A stretch of DNA of 64,000 nucleotides from UBA5336 sp038522375 (GCA_038522375.1 JBCBKE010000002.1:1-64000); one strand, 5' to 3'; positions 8,490 through 16,749 are shown, numbered from the stretch's first letter. Made by a program: numbers and translations. Notes: generated by a model from the sequence alone, not told the origin.

Positions 8490-9008
8490 GTGGCCCATCA
8501 GCAAGCCGAAATAGAACCCACGACGGATGCTGCCGCACTGGCGCTCATAGGCGCGGCGACCTTTCTAGAGACGTTCGCAGACGTACTGCCGGGGATGAAC
8601 ATCGTATCCCACTGCGCCAGCCAGCACAGCGCCCGCGCTTACGCCGACCTCCTGGATACTGGCGCAAGGGCCTGGCTGGCAACGCTTCGAAATACCGGTT
8701 CAGCGATTGGCTATGCCATCACCGCCGATCCTGACTTGCCCATCGCCACCACGCCCGCAGATCTCGAATTGAAGCGCATCTACCTTCTGTCGCGATTTCA
8801 GGGCCGGGGGCTTGGGTACGCCTTGCTGGAGACAGCGACGGATTTTGCCGCATCTGCGGGCGCCTCGCGTCTGCTCCTGGGCGTCTACGAAAACAACCAC
8901 CGAGCGATCACTTTCTACAAGGCGGCGGGATTCAACGTGATTGGAAGGCGCGCTTTCCAGGTCGGCCAGGGCACCTATGATGACCTCATACTCGGTTTCG
9001 ACCTGTGA
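8490..9008 (+). CDS. GNAT-family N-acetyltransferase
   Basis: A 172-residue acetyltransferase. GTG 8490 is chosen because homologous-looking sequence begins there (VAHQQAEIEPTTDAAALALI), while upstream in-frame sequence looks random; a preceding AAAAGG gives a weak ribosome site. The acetyl-CoA motif A is visible as LKRIYLLSRFQGRGLGYALL (Q/R-X-X-G-X-G/A), followed by GVYENNHRAITFYKAAGFN, the usual motif B with the catalytic-face Tyr. The acetyl acceptor cannot be read from sequence. It is convergent with the hydrolase gene at 9029. Confidence 0.85.
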   Translation: MAHQQAEIEPTTDAAALALIGAATFLETFADVLPGMNIVSHCASQHSARAYADLLDTGARAWLATLRNTGSAIGYAITADPDLPIATTPADLELKRIYLLSRFQGRGLGYALLETATDFAASAGASRLLLGVYENNHRAITFYKAAGFNVIGRRAFQVGQGTYDDLILGFDL

Positions 9009-9028
9009 CCGATGCGCCGCGGAATCGC

Positions 9029-9802
9029 TCAGGCGGGCATTTTGCGGTTTAGCCAGGTCACCAGATCTGCCGTGACAATGTCTGTCCCCGGCTCGTCGAC
9101 GATCCAGTGGGCATTGTCCGGGTATTCGAGGTAATCGCCCGGATACGCAGCGGCTCCATATTTTGCAGCCACCTTCCGAACAGCCTTCACAACCGTGGCG
9201 CGGTCCTTTCCGGCACCGATCGTCAAGGTCGGCACACGCACACGGCCAGCTTCCACGGTGGGTGGTTTGAGAAGGTCGACGTAGACCTGCCCCGAATCAT
9301 AACGGGCGGCCTTGTAAATGTCGGCGTGGCGCGGACGGGGTACCGCGTTCAGGACCCCCCATGAAAACCCCCGACGGCCAACCTTGACAGCGCGCCCCGG
9401 CAGTTTCTTCTCGCCCAGGCTGACCACACTCCAGAAGGTGCGCACCACGCGAAGGTCTGTAACCGTGCATCCTGCTGGCGACGCGGGCGTCAAGAAGATC
9501 GCCGCTGACACCAATCCTCGTTCTGCCAGCGTCTGCGCGATGAGACCTCCCATGGAATGACCGATCACGGCTGGACGCTTGCCATTCGTCGTCATCGCCT
9601 TGGCCTGGTCGGACATTTCCTCGACGTAATCGGAGAGTTTACGGGTACCCAATCGCTCAGGCGGATCCTCCAGCGTTCGAAGGTTCGGAAAGATTGTCGG
9701 CGCCTCGCACTCGAACCCCGCCCCTTCGAAGATTGGACGCATTGTGTCCCATACGTCGCCGCCGCAACCGACCCCGTGGATCATCAGCAAGGCCCGGCTC
9801 AT
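9029..9802 (-). CDS. alpha/beta-fold hydrolase
   Basis: A 257-residue hydrolase with start ATG 9802, which overlaps the rppH stop by four bases (ATGA); this coupling fixes the start over the longer GTG at 9862. The oxyanion-hole region is LLMIHGVGCGGDVWD. The nucleophile elbow is VIGHSMGG (Ser), the likely acid lies in IGAGKDRATVV, and the catalytic His is in PDNAHWIVDEPG. Substrate is unknown; a lipase/esterase-like role is possible. Confidence 0.85.
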   Translation of the reverse strand: MSRALLMIHGVGCGGDVWDTMRPIFEGAGFECEAPTIFPNLRTLEDPPERLGTRKLSDYVEEMSDQAKAMTTNGKRPAVIGHSMGGLIAQTLAERGLVSAAIFLTPASPAGCTVTDLRVVRTFWSVVSLGEKKLPGRAVKVGRRGFSWGVLNAVPRPRHADIYKAARYDSGQVYVDLLKPPTVEAGRVRVPTLTIGAGKDRATVVKAVRKVAAKYGAAAYPGDYLEYPDNAHWIVDEPGTDIVTADLVTWLNRKMPA

Positions 9803-10335
9803 GCCCGTCGCGCCTGCGTCGCCACGCGGTCTATGGCTCGCTCCGGCCCCGCCTGGCTCCACAACTGAAAGCGTTCGGCCACCTGCGTATAGACCGCCCT
9901 CTTGAAAGGGACGATCAGGTTTGGAGTTTCATCAAGACGCGCCCAGCGCCACGCATCGAACTCAGGAGTATGCCGATCCAGGCGAATGTCACTGTCGGAA
10001 CCGAGAAACCGAAACGCGAACCACTTCTGCCGCTGACCCAGATAAGGTCCAGGCAAACGCCGTTTTACGTCCGGCGGAAATTCGTAGTGCAACCAGTCTT
10101 CGGTTTCATCCAGAACGCTCACCAGCTTGGCCGACACACCGACTTCTTCTTCCAATTCACGGAGCGCCGCCTCCCCGGGGGTTTCGCCAGCGTCGATTCC
10201 GCCTTGGGGCATCTGCCATTGGAAAGGACCACGGCCATTCACTCGGCGACCGACAAAGACGTGCCCTGCCTTGGAAAACAGGGCCAGCCCGACGTTTGGG
10301 CGGAAGCGTGAAGGATCGTTTGAATGATTTGCCAT
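9799..10335 (-). CDS. rppH: RNA pyrophosphohydrolase RppH (Nudix)
   Basis: A 178-residue Nudix hydrolase. The Nudix box GGIDAGETPGEAALRELEEE spans about residues 45-64. The N-terminus RPNVGLALFSKAGHVFVGRR and the later GQRQKWFAFRF and EFDAWRWARLDE segments are typical of RppH. RppH removes pyrophosphate from mRNA 5' ends and so starts RNase E-dependent decay. It is first in a two-gene minus-strand unit with the hydrolase. Confidence 0.93.
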   Translation of the reverse strand: MANHSNDPSRFRPNVGLALFSKAGHVFVGRRVNGRGPFQWQMPQGGIDAGETPGEAALRELEEEVGVSAKLVSVLDETEDWLHYEFPPDVKRRLPGPYLGQRQKWFAFRFLGSDSDIRLDRHTPEFDAWRWARLDETPNLIVPFKRAVYTQVAERFQLWSQAGPERAIDRVATQARRA

Positions 10336-10609
10336 TACGCCATCTTAATACGTATCGCGAACCTATGCGAGCGCACAGGCCGCTCAACTGCATGGCGATT
10401 GAGCAAGTCCGTCATCCTTTTGGGCATTCGCGCCCGCCATGGGTCAATGCACGCGCTGTTGCCGCGACGACGCACCCGGCTTCAACTATTTGTTCGAAAT
10501 AGAATAGAAAATGTGTCGCCAGGGCGGGGACATCCAAACAAGGCTCCTGGATTGCTGCCCTGTTGGAACCGTCCAATCGAGTTGAGACAAACGACGACAA
10601 GGGGCCGAA

Positions 10610-11227
10610 TTGGGCGAGCCGAGCATCAAATCACATCTGGGCGATGCTTTCGTCCAGGTCCTTCTGATCTACAATGATGCGCACCATTGCTCACTGATTA
10701 GGGAAGGCCTCGGCGACAGCTATGCTGTCGAGACTGTTGCTTACAACGCGGTTGAAAACGATCTGGGACCTCTCGTCGATCAAGTCCGCGCGGGCATCCT
10801 TGTCTGGGACATGCCGACCTTTGGCCAGAAGGAAGCGGGCATGCTCGAAAGGCTGTCAGCCTCGACCGCCTTACCGGTGCTTGTTTTCGCAAAGGATCCA
10901 TCGCCTGAGCCTGCAAAACGGGCCCTGCAGGCGGGCGTGACGGCCTATGTGGTCGATGGCTTGATACCGAGCCGGGTCAGCGCGCTTATTGCCATAACCA
11001 CCGAACGTTTCCGGATGATCAACGCACTCAACCTGGAGCTGCAACGTATGAAGGCTGAGTTGGCTGCGCGGAAGACGATTGAGCGTGCCAAAGGCCTGAT
11101 CATGGAGCGGCGAAACCTTTCGGAGAAAGACGCCTACGACGCCATGCGCCGGATGGCGATGGCACAGGGCAAGACCGTTGAAGCCATTGCAGAAACGATC
11201 CTGTCGATTTCCGACATTCTGCCCTGA
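10610..11227 (+). CDS. ANTAR-domain response regulator (NasT/AmiR-like)
   Basis: A 205-residue protein starting at TTG 10610. Residues about 15-125 form a receiver-like domain (VLLIYNDAHHCSLIREGLGD), in which the usual phospho-acceptor region reads ILVWDMPTFG. Residues about 140-200 are an ANTAR domain: AARKTIERAKGLIMERRNLS, then EKDAYDAMRRMAMAQGK. ANTAR proteins bind paired RNA hairpins and prevent transcription termination. In nitrate assimilation NasT is held inactive by NasS, but no nasS gene is visible here. The next gene downstream, after a 392-base leader, is a TonB-dependent receptor, which suggests that transcript is its target. Confidence 0.88.
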   Translation: MGEPSIKSHLGDAFVQVLLIYNDAHHCSLIREGLGDSYAVETVAYNAVENDLGPLVDQVRAGILVWDMPTFGQKEAGMLERLSASTALPVLVFAKDPSPEPAKRALQAGVTAYVVDGLIPSRVSALIAITTERFRMINALNLELQRMKAELAARKTIERAKGLIMERRNLSEKDAYDAMRRMAMAQGKTVEAIAETILSISDILP

Positions 11228-11310
11228 TCGTCGATTGTCCCCTCACCCACAATTTCCCTTACGACAACCCGCACGCGATCTGTGCAGGATTTGTTAACCC
11301 TGCTTATTCT

Positions 11311-11338
11311 TTGACCTTTTCACCGACCGCGCGAGAAT
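11311..11338 (+). promoter_or_regulatory. candidate sigma70-type promoter for the receptor transcript
   Basis: TTGACC at 11311-11316 and GAGAAT at 11333-11338 are separated by 16 bases. It follows a weak hairpin (GCAGG 11284-11288 with CCTGC 11299-11303, then TTATTCTTT) that could end the ANTAR gene's transcript. If used, the leader before the receptor ATG would be about 275 bases. Inferred from consensus only. Confidence 0.35.
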
Positions 11339-11391
11339 CTTTTCTTCCTCCGCTTTCGCGGCTCGTGAAAGAGCGTTCCGGTGGCGTCAAC

Positions 11392-11474
11392 GGGTGCAGT
11401 GTTGGACCCGAGCCTCGAATACGCCGGCCGTTCCGGTCCCGCCTATCGAGGACATCGTGCTCAGTGACGAGCGC
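11392..11474 (+). promoter_or_regulatory. candidate ANTAR-target RNA: two hexaloop hairpins
   Basis: Hairpin 1 (11392-11409): GGGTGC and GGACCC around the six-base loop AGTGTT, with one G-G mismatch in the stem and an outer C-G pair possible. Hairpin 2 (11457-11474): GTGCTC and GAGCGC around the six-base loop AGTGAC, six pairs with one G-U. Both loops have A at position 1 and G at position 4, the conserved bases of known ANTAR-binding hairpins. The 47-base spacer is longer than usual. Hairpin 2 is flanked by two segments that can pair over long range: CCTATCGAGG 11442-11451 with CCTCGATAGG 11551-11560. The same TCGAGG can instead pair with CCTCGA 11413-11418, giving exclusive folds. No obvious intrinsic terminator with a T-run lies before the ATG. 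Confidence 0.55.
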
Positions 11475-11619
11475 CGGAAATCAGTAGCAGCGCCTGACGA
11501 TCTTCGACGCGGTCATACCGGTCGGAGATTGGAAGCAATGTCCAGTCCGGCCTCGATAGGGGTCGGACGACGGGGAAGTTGGGCCCGAGGGCCCGCCCAG
11601 TTCACCAAGGGGTTCGTTC
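11475..11619 (+). promoter_or_regulatory. remainder of structured 5' leader of the receptor gene
   Basis: It contains the downstream arm CCTCGATAGG (11551-11560) and a GC-rich hairpin GGGCC-CGAG-GGCCC-type stem at 11581-11594. The receptor's ribosome site AAGGGG (11607-11612) follows. An imperfect direct repeat TCAGTGACGAGCGCC (11461-11475) and TCAGTAGCAGCGCC (11481-11494) overlaps hairpin 2. It could regulate either elongation or translation. Confidence 0.4.
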
Positions 11620-14304
11620 ATGACGTTCAATAAGAAGTTTTCATTCACTGTCAGCATGGCGGCCATTGCCGGCGCTGTCTTATCGACGGGGGCGGTGGCC
11701 CAGGAAGCCGAGGATGCCGAAGCGGTCCAGGAAACAGTGGTCGTGACCGGTGCGCGCGGTGCGCCGCGGTCCGTGACTGACTCGCCTGTGCCGATCGATG
11801 TGTTCGGCGAAGACGATATCAACGCCGTGTCATTCACCGATACCAATGACATCCTGAGAACGCTCGTCCCATCATTCTCCCTGTCGCGTCAGCCGATTTC
11901 CGATGGCGCCTCGTTCGTGCGTCCTGCAACCCTGCGTGGCCTGCCCACCGACAAGACTCTCGTTCTGGTCAATTCCAAGCGCCGCCACCGCGCTGCGCTG
12001 GTGCAGATCGGCGGCTCCGGCACCCAGGGCCCTGACATCGCGACCATCCCCGCCACTGCGCTGAAAACGGTCGAAGTCCTGCGCGACGGCGCTGCGGCGC
12101 AGTATGGGTCTGACGCCATTGCCGGTGTTATCAACTTCATCCTCAAGGACGATGCCGAAGGCGCCACGATCACGGCGCAAACCGGCCAGTATTATGAAGG
12201 CGACGGCACGGAATACCTGATTTCGGGCAATGTGGGCTTGCCGCTCGGTGAAAACGGCTTCCTCAACCTTTCCGCTGAATACTACGACGCCGATGCAACT
12301 GTTCGCGCGACGCAGTACTGCGAGAACTTCGCTTGTGCCGACGTTAATGACCCGCGCTTTGCGGGAGGCGGAACGAGCTTCGATACGACCATCGCCGGCT
12401 TCTCGGAAGAGACGTACATTGCCGGCCTTCCCAGCGCCAACATCGGAGACGGCGACGTGGTTCAGCCCTGGGGCGCACCAAATGTCGAGCGGCTCGCCTT
12501 GTTCTACAATGCCGGGATCGACATCACACCAGGCATCGAGCTGTACAGCTTCGGCAGCTATACCGAGTCCGAAAGCGACGGCAGCTTCTTCTATCGTTTC
12601 CCCGGCAACGGCACGATCGAGAACCTTCGCCTTGAAGATGGGTCGGTCTATTCACCCCTGTCGATCTTCCCGGGCGGTTTCACCCCGCGTTTCTTTGGCG
12701 AGATCGAGGACTTCTCCTTCGTCGGCGGCATCAAGGGCGAAATGGAAAGCGGGTTTACCTGGGACGTGTCCGGCCGGTTTGGCTCCAACGAAATCCAGTA
12801 CACCCTCGCCAATACGATCAACCCATCCCTCGGCCCGGACACGCCCACATCGTTCCGTCCAGGCGACCTGATCAACGAAGAGCTCCAGTTCCAGGCCGAC
12901 TTCACCCAGGAATTCGAGGTCGGAACCGCGTCCCCCCTGTTGGTCGCCTTCGGTGCCAGCTATCTTGACGAGACGTATGAACTGGTCGGTGGCGACCCGG
13001 CATCCTTTGCCAATGGTCCGTTCTCTTCCCAAGATCCGTTCGGTTTCTGTGCGACAGATGCGGAAGGCGCGTTTACCGGAGACCCGACAGCGGAGGGCAT
13101 GTCGGTCATCATGGGCGGATCAACGCTCGATTGCGCCGATCCGAACGATCCGGTGTTCCGGACCGTAGGCGTGGGTTCGAACGGTTTCCCGGGATATGGC
13201 CCCGACGCCGTGGGTGAACTGACCCGGGACTCCCAGGGCGTCTATGTGGACGTCAGCACCGACCTGACTGACGCCCTGTTTGTGCAGGCCGCGCTCCGGT
13301 ACGAAGACTATTCTGACTTCGGTGAAGAGACTGTTTGGAAACTTGCGGCCCAGTATGACTTTACCGATGCATTCTCGGTTCGAGGCTCCATTGGCACGGG
13401 CTTCCGTGCACCAACGCCGGGCCAATTGGGCACGACAAACGTCTCCACCCGCTTGCCGAACGGTGTGCCAGTGGCGACAGGGCTGTTCCCAGCGACCAAC
13501 CCGGCGGCAGTCGCCCTGGGGGCCCAACCGCTCGAACCGGAAACGTCCGACAACTATGCCTTCGGTTTCCTCGGCAATTTTGGTAACTTCACCTACACCG
13601 TCGATTTCTACCAGATCGATCTGCAAGACCGGGTGAACGCGGTCTCCACGATCGAGATCATCAACGATATCGACTTCCCCGATCTCAATGACGGCATGGC
13701 CGCCCCATCCGGCTTCGAATACGCCTCTGTTCTGGACGCAGCGGGGGTACCGAATGCCAACACCATCGGTGGCGTGAACTTCTTCCAGAATGCCTTCGAC
13801 ACCACCACGCAGGGCGTCGATGTGGTCCTCACCTACACCCAGGATTGGGGTGCCAACGGAACGACGGCCTTCTCCGGCGCTCTAAACTGGAATGAAACGG
13901 AGTTCGACAGCGAAGTCGGTGAACTGTTTAATGCAGAATCCACCTACGACTTCGAGAACTTCCCGCTACAATGGCGCGCAAACCTGTCGGCCACACACAT
14001 GATCGGCAAGTTCACCATTATCGGACGGGCCAATATCTTCGGACCTTACGAAAACTCCGATAGTGGCGGTGCCAACGGCAACATCCAGGAGTTTGGAGAA
14101 GAGGTCCTCTTCGACCTGGAAGGCATCTATGACGTGACCGACACGATATCGGTGGCGCTGGGGGCTCGTAACCTGTTCGACGAGTATCCGGACGAGGCAG
14201 ACCCCGCCATCGGCGACAGCTGTTGCGGACGGATCTACCTCTCGGCCAGTGAAGTTGATTGGCAAGGTGGGTTCTACTACGCCCGGTTGACCGCCGAATT
14301 CTGA
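11620..14304 (+). CDS. TonB-dependent outer-membrane receptor
   Basis: An 894-residue protein with a signal peptide (MTFNKKFSFTVSMAAIAGAV to AVAQ). A TonB-box-like ETVVVTGAR lies near residue 38. The plug domain (about 50-175) contains ATLRGLPTDKTLVLVNSKRR and VEVLRDGAAAQYGSDAIAGV, and the beta-barrel ends in the C-terminal aromatic YYARLTAEF. Such receptors import scarce substrates with TonB energy; the ligand cannot be read from sequence. Context (ANTAR regulator upstream, TauE/SafE permease and exported aminotransferase downstream) suggests a nitrogen- or sulfur-containing organic nutrient, which is inference. ATG 11620 follows AAGGGG. A strong hairpin follows the stop. Confidence 0.93.
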   Translation: MTFNKKFSFTVSMAAIAGAVLSTGAVAQEAEDAEAVQETVVVTGARGAPRSVTDSPVPIDVFGEDDINAVSFTDTNDILRTLVPSFSLSRQPISDGASFVRPATLRGLPTDKTLVLVNSKRRHRAALVQIGGSGTQGPDIATIPATALKTVEVLRDGAAAQYGSDAIAGVINFILKDDAEGATITAQTGQYYEGDGTEYLISGNVGLPLGENGFLNLSAEYYDADATVRATQYCENFACADVNDPRFAGGGTSFDTTIAGFSEETYIAGLPSANIGDGDVVQPWGAPNVERLALFYNAGIDITPGIELYSFGSYTESESDGSFFYRFPGNGTIENLRLEDGSVYSPLSIFPGGFTPRFFGEIEDFSFVGGIKGEMESGFTWDVSGRFGSNEIQYTLANTINPSLGPDTPTSFRPGDLINEELQFQADFTQEFEVGTASPLLVAFGASYLDETYELVGGDPASFANGPFSSQDPFGFCATDAEGAFTGDPTAEGMSVIMGGSTLDCADPNDPVFRTVGVGSNGFPGYGPDAVGELTRDSQGVYVDVSTDLTDALFVQAALRYEDYSDFGEETVWKLAAQYDFTDAFSVRGSIGTGFRAPTPGQLGTTNVSTRLPNGVPVATGLFPATNPAAVALGAQPLEPETSDNYAFGFLGNFGNFTYTVDFYQIDLQDRVNAVSTIEIINDIDFPDLNDGMAAPSGFEYASVLDAAGVPNANTIGGVNFFQNAFDTTTQGVDVVLTYTQDWGANGTTAFSGALNWNETEFDSEVGELFNAESTYDFENFPLQWRANLSATHMIGKFTIIGRANIFGPYENSDSGGANGNIQEFGEEVLFDLEGIYDVTDTISVALGARNLFDEYPDEADPAIGDSCCGRIYLSASEVDWQGGFYYARLTAEF

Positions 14305-14314
14305 TGGAACTCCT

Positions 14315-14344
14315 CGCCTGAGGGGCAATGGTGCCCCTCAGGCG
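14315..14344 (+). terminator. strong stem-loop after the TonB receptor
   Basis: CGCCTGAGGGGCA (14315-14327) pairs perfectly with TGCCCCTCAGGCG (14332-14344) around the loop ATGG. The 13-bp stem is 11 bases past the receptor stop. The T-run after it is poor (CGACTGTTTG), so it may attenuate or protect the 3' end rather than fully end transcription before the TauE gene. Confidence 0.75.
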
Positions 14345-14406
14345 CGACTGTTTGACTCCGACAATGGCGTCGGGCGTCGATTTTTTCGCTTCCGTTCAGG
14401 ATAATC

Positions 14407-15249
14407 ATGTTGATTACAGAAATAGATATGGCCCAGACGGTGCAATTCGTCGGCGTGCTCATGGCCGCCGGCGTTTTTGCGGGCTTTGTGGCAGGGCTGT
14501 TTGGAATCGGCGGCGGATTTGTCGTGGTGCCGGCGCTTCTGGTCGTTTTCACCCTCTTCGGCGTCGACCCCGAGACAGTCACCCACGTGGCGATCGGAAC
14601 CTCACTCGCCACGATTATAATAACCTCGCTTCGATCGGTCGCGGCGCACCACAAGCGCGGTGCAGTGGACTTTCCAATTATCCGGGAATGGGCGCCCGGT
14701 CTCGTGATCGGCGTGGTGCTCGGCCTGTTTCTGGCCCGCTACATGGATGGTCGGTCCCTGAAGTGGATCTTTTCCATTGGTGTCTTCTTGATGGGCGTGC
14801 ACTTTATTTCGCCGCTATGGAAACCCAAGCCGACCGAAGAAAGCCGTATGCCGCAGGGTCCGGCCTTGTGGTCCATCTCCAGCTTCCTGGGAGGGTTCTC
14901 GGCTTTGCTCGGAATTGGAGGCGGCACGATTGCCGTGCTCGTCATGACATCATCGGGAAGACCAATTCATAGGGCGGTTGCAACTGCTGCTGGATTTGGC
15001 ACCGTGATCGCCCTGCCCGGTGCGATCGGTTTCGCGATCCTCGGACTTGGCCAAAGTAATCTACCGTTTGGGTCCGTTGGGTACGTCAATTTGATTGCGG
15101 TCGCGTCAATTACTGCTATGTCAGTATTGACCGCGCCCCTGGGGGCGAAGGCTGCGCACAGTCTCAACGCCGTAGCACTGAAGCGCGTATTTGGGGTTTA
15201 CCTCATCGCAACGTCTGCGATTGTTCTGTACAATACATTCACAACTTGA
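14407..15249 (+). CDS. TauE/SafE-family sulfite/organosulfur anion permease
   Basis: A 280-residue membrane protein with about eight hydrophobic segments. It has the internally duplicated pattern of the family: FVAGLFGIGGGFVVVPALL near residue 30 and FSALLGIGGGTIAVLV near residue 165. TauE/SafE proteins move sulfite, sulfoacetate or related anions across the inner membrane. ATG 14407 follows AGGA; a second start at codon 8 is possible. It lies between the receptor and the exported aminotransferase on the same strand, which suggests one uptake or degradation pathway. Confidence 0.88.
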   Translation: MLITEIDMAQTVQFVGVLMAAGVFAGFVAGLFGIGGGFVVVPALLVVFTLFGVDPETVTHVAIGTSLATIIITSLRSVAAHHKRGAVDFPIIREWAPGLVIGVVLGLFLARYMDGRSLKWIFSIGVFLMGVHFISPLWKPKPTEESRMPQGPALWSISSFLGGFSALLGIGGGTIAVLVMTSSGRPIHRAVATAAGFGTVIALPGAIGFAILGLGQSNLPFGSVGYVNLIAVASITAMSVLTAPLGAKAAHSLNAVALKRVFGVYLIATSAIVLYNTFTT

Positions 15250-15350
15250 GCGTGCAGCAAGTGGCCTCATGAACATTTCCGAATACTTTCAAAGCGAGTG
15301 CAGGTGTACTTTGCCTGCGTCATCAACCACGCGTGTAAAAGGGGAACTCC

Positions 15351-16520
15351 ATGTCCTTTAATCTCTCAAGACGCTTCCTCCTGACCGGCGCTGCAGGGGC
15401 CACAATGGCGGGTGCGGCAGCCTGTACATCAACAACTGTCGCCGCCCCCCTGGCTGCTGAGGAAGCCTTTCCACCCGAGAACTTTACGCCGAGTGATCCC
15501 TATCTCCTGGGCCCGCCAGAAGGTGTTGCGCTTCTGTCTCGGAACGAAAATCCGTACGGTCCGTCAAAGTCTGCCCTCGACATGATCGAGTATGCGGCGA
15601 CGAAAGGTGCTTACTACACCTCGCGCGGCGCTGGCATGATGCTGGCAGAAATGATTGCTGAAAAGAACGGCGTCGCCCCAGAGCAGATTGCCGTGACGAC
15701 CGGGTCAGGGGAAGCGCTGTCCGCGATCGCCCTGCTGTATGGTCCGAAGGGACCTATTGTTGCCCCGAGGCTTTTCTGGGACACCACTGCGCTGTACGCA
15801 AAGCGGATGGACATGGCCAACATCGAGCGTGTGGCCCTCACCGCCGATATGGACGTCGACCTCGCCGGCATCGAAGCCAAAGTGACGGAAGACACGGGCC
15901 TGGTGCAACTGTGTAACCCGAACAACCCAACCGGCATCGCAATGTCGGCCGATGTCATCAAGCCTTCGGTAAAGCGCATGGCGGCGAAAACCACTGTGCT
16001 GGTTGATGAAGCCTACATCGAGTTGGCGGCGGATCCCGAGGGGACCAGTTGTGTCGATCTCGTGCAGCAAGGCCACGATGTCATCGTCTCCCGCACCTTC
16101 TCGAAAATCTATGGCATGGCCGGTGTTCGGGTTGGCTACACCATCTCATCGGCTGAAACGGCCGAGAAAATTCGCAATACCGCGATGTCGTGGGGGCCAT
16201 CAATATCAACGGCGGCGGCGATCGGCTGCTACAATGACGAGGCGTTTCTCGATTTCTCGAAAGCGAAAGTCGTTGAAGCCCGCGATATGGTTACAACAAC
16301 GCTCGACACCCTCGGCCTGGCATACCTGCCGTCCCAGACCAACTTCGTCTACTTCAAGTCCGGCTTGCCAGCCAACGATGTGCAAAAAGCCATGATGGAA
16401 AAGAAGATCTCCGTGCGCGGACAGTACATGGATTATGTCGATTGGAGCCGCGTCTCCATGGGCAAGATCGAGGACGTTGAACGCTTCTGCAAGGCGCTGC
16501 CTGAGGTGGTCGGCGCTTAA
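15351..16520 (+). CDS. Tat-exported lipoprotein aminotransferase (HisC-like, PLP-dependent)
   Basis: A 389-residue fold-type I aminotransferase. The N-terminus MSFNLSRRFLLTGAAG is a twin-arginine signal, and AGAAAC places a lipobox Cys at position 25, so the enzyme should be exported folded and lipid-anchored. The catalytic domain is intact: LLSRNENPYGPS, LVQLCNPNNPTG (substrate/PLP site), VDEAYIEL, and SRTFSKIYGMAGVRVGY with the Schiff-base Lys. It resembles histidinol-phosphate aminotransferases, but an exported copy is unlikely to serve histidine synthesis. AAAAGGGG precedes the ATG. Substrate is unknown. A dispersed repeat begins directly after the stop. Confidence 0.9.
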   Translation: MSFNLSRRFLLTGAAGATMAGAAACTSTTVAAPLAAEEAFPPENFTPSDPYLLGPPEGVALLSRNENPYGPSKSALDMIEYAATKGAYYTSRGAGMMLAEMIAEKNGVAPEQIAVTTGSGEALSAIALLYGPKGPIVAPRLFWDTTALYAKRMDMANIERVALTADMDVDLAGIEAKVTEDTGLVQLCNPNNPTGIAMSADVIKPSVKRMAAKTTVLVDEAYIELAADPEGTSCVDLVQQGHDVIVSRTFSKIYGMAGVRVGYTISSAETAEKIRNTAMSWGPSISTAAAIGCYNDEAFLDFSKAKVVEARDMVTTTLDTLGLAYLPSQTNFVYFKSGLPANDVQKAMMEKKISVRGQYMDYVDWSRVSMGKIEDVERFCKALPEVVGA

Positions 16521-16626
16521 GGCAGGTTCCAGGCAAACGGACTCGTTTCTGAACGGATACTTGATTTGAAGCAGGGGTCACACACACCGGTCTGGCGTTG
16601 AACCAAAGTCCGACGCTCTGGCGTCG
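16521..16626 (+). repeat. dispersed post-stop repeat, copy C
   Basis: It begins immediately after the aminotransferase TAA with GGCAGGTTCCAGGCAAACGG, continues with GAACGGATACTTG, and ends near CTGGCGTTGAACCAAAGTCC. The same blocks in the same order occur in copies A (42201-42323), B (43025-43137, minus strand) and partly D (61110-61176, minus strand). The end holds a perfect hairpin TCCGACGC-TCTG-GCGTCGGA (16609-16628). Confidence 0.65.
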
Positions 16627-16651
16627 GAGACGGGCTTGTGGCGGTAATGAA

Positions 16652-16687
16652 AAACCCCCGGTCGCTTATCGTGGCGGCCGGGGGTTT
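16652..16687 (-). terminator. terminator of the 38-residue membrane-protein gene
   Basis: AAACCCCCGG (16652-16661) pairs with CCGGGGGTTT (16678-16687). On the minus strand the stem ends in GGGGGTTTTTCATT, a good intrinsic terminator 62 bases past the small gene's stop. On the plus strand CGTTTTC follows, so it may also stop aminotransferase transcription. Confidence 0.75.
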
Positions 16688-16749
16688 CGTTTTCAGGACT
16701 GCAAGGTTTTTGGGAGGAAAATCTGTTTGCAGTCGTCAGGGCCTGCCGT

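Noticed and set aside
10610..11227. Assigning the ANTAR protein firmly as NasT of a nitrate system.
   Set aside because: No nasS, nitrate transporter or nitrate/nitrite reductase is visible; only the Mo-cofactor operon is nearby, and it serves many enzymes.
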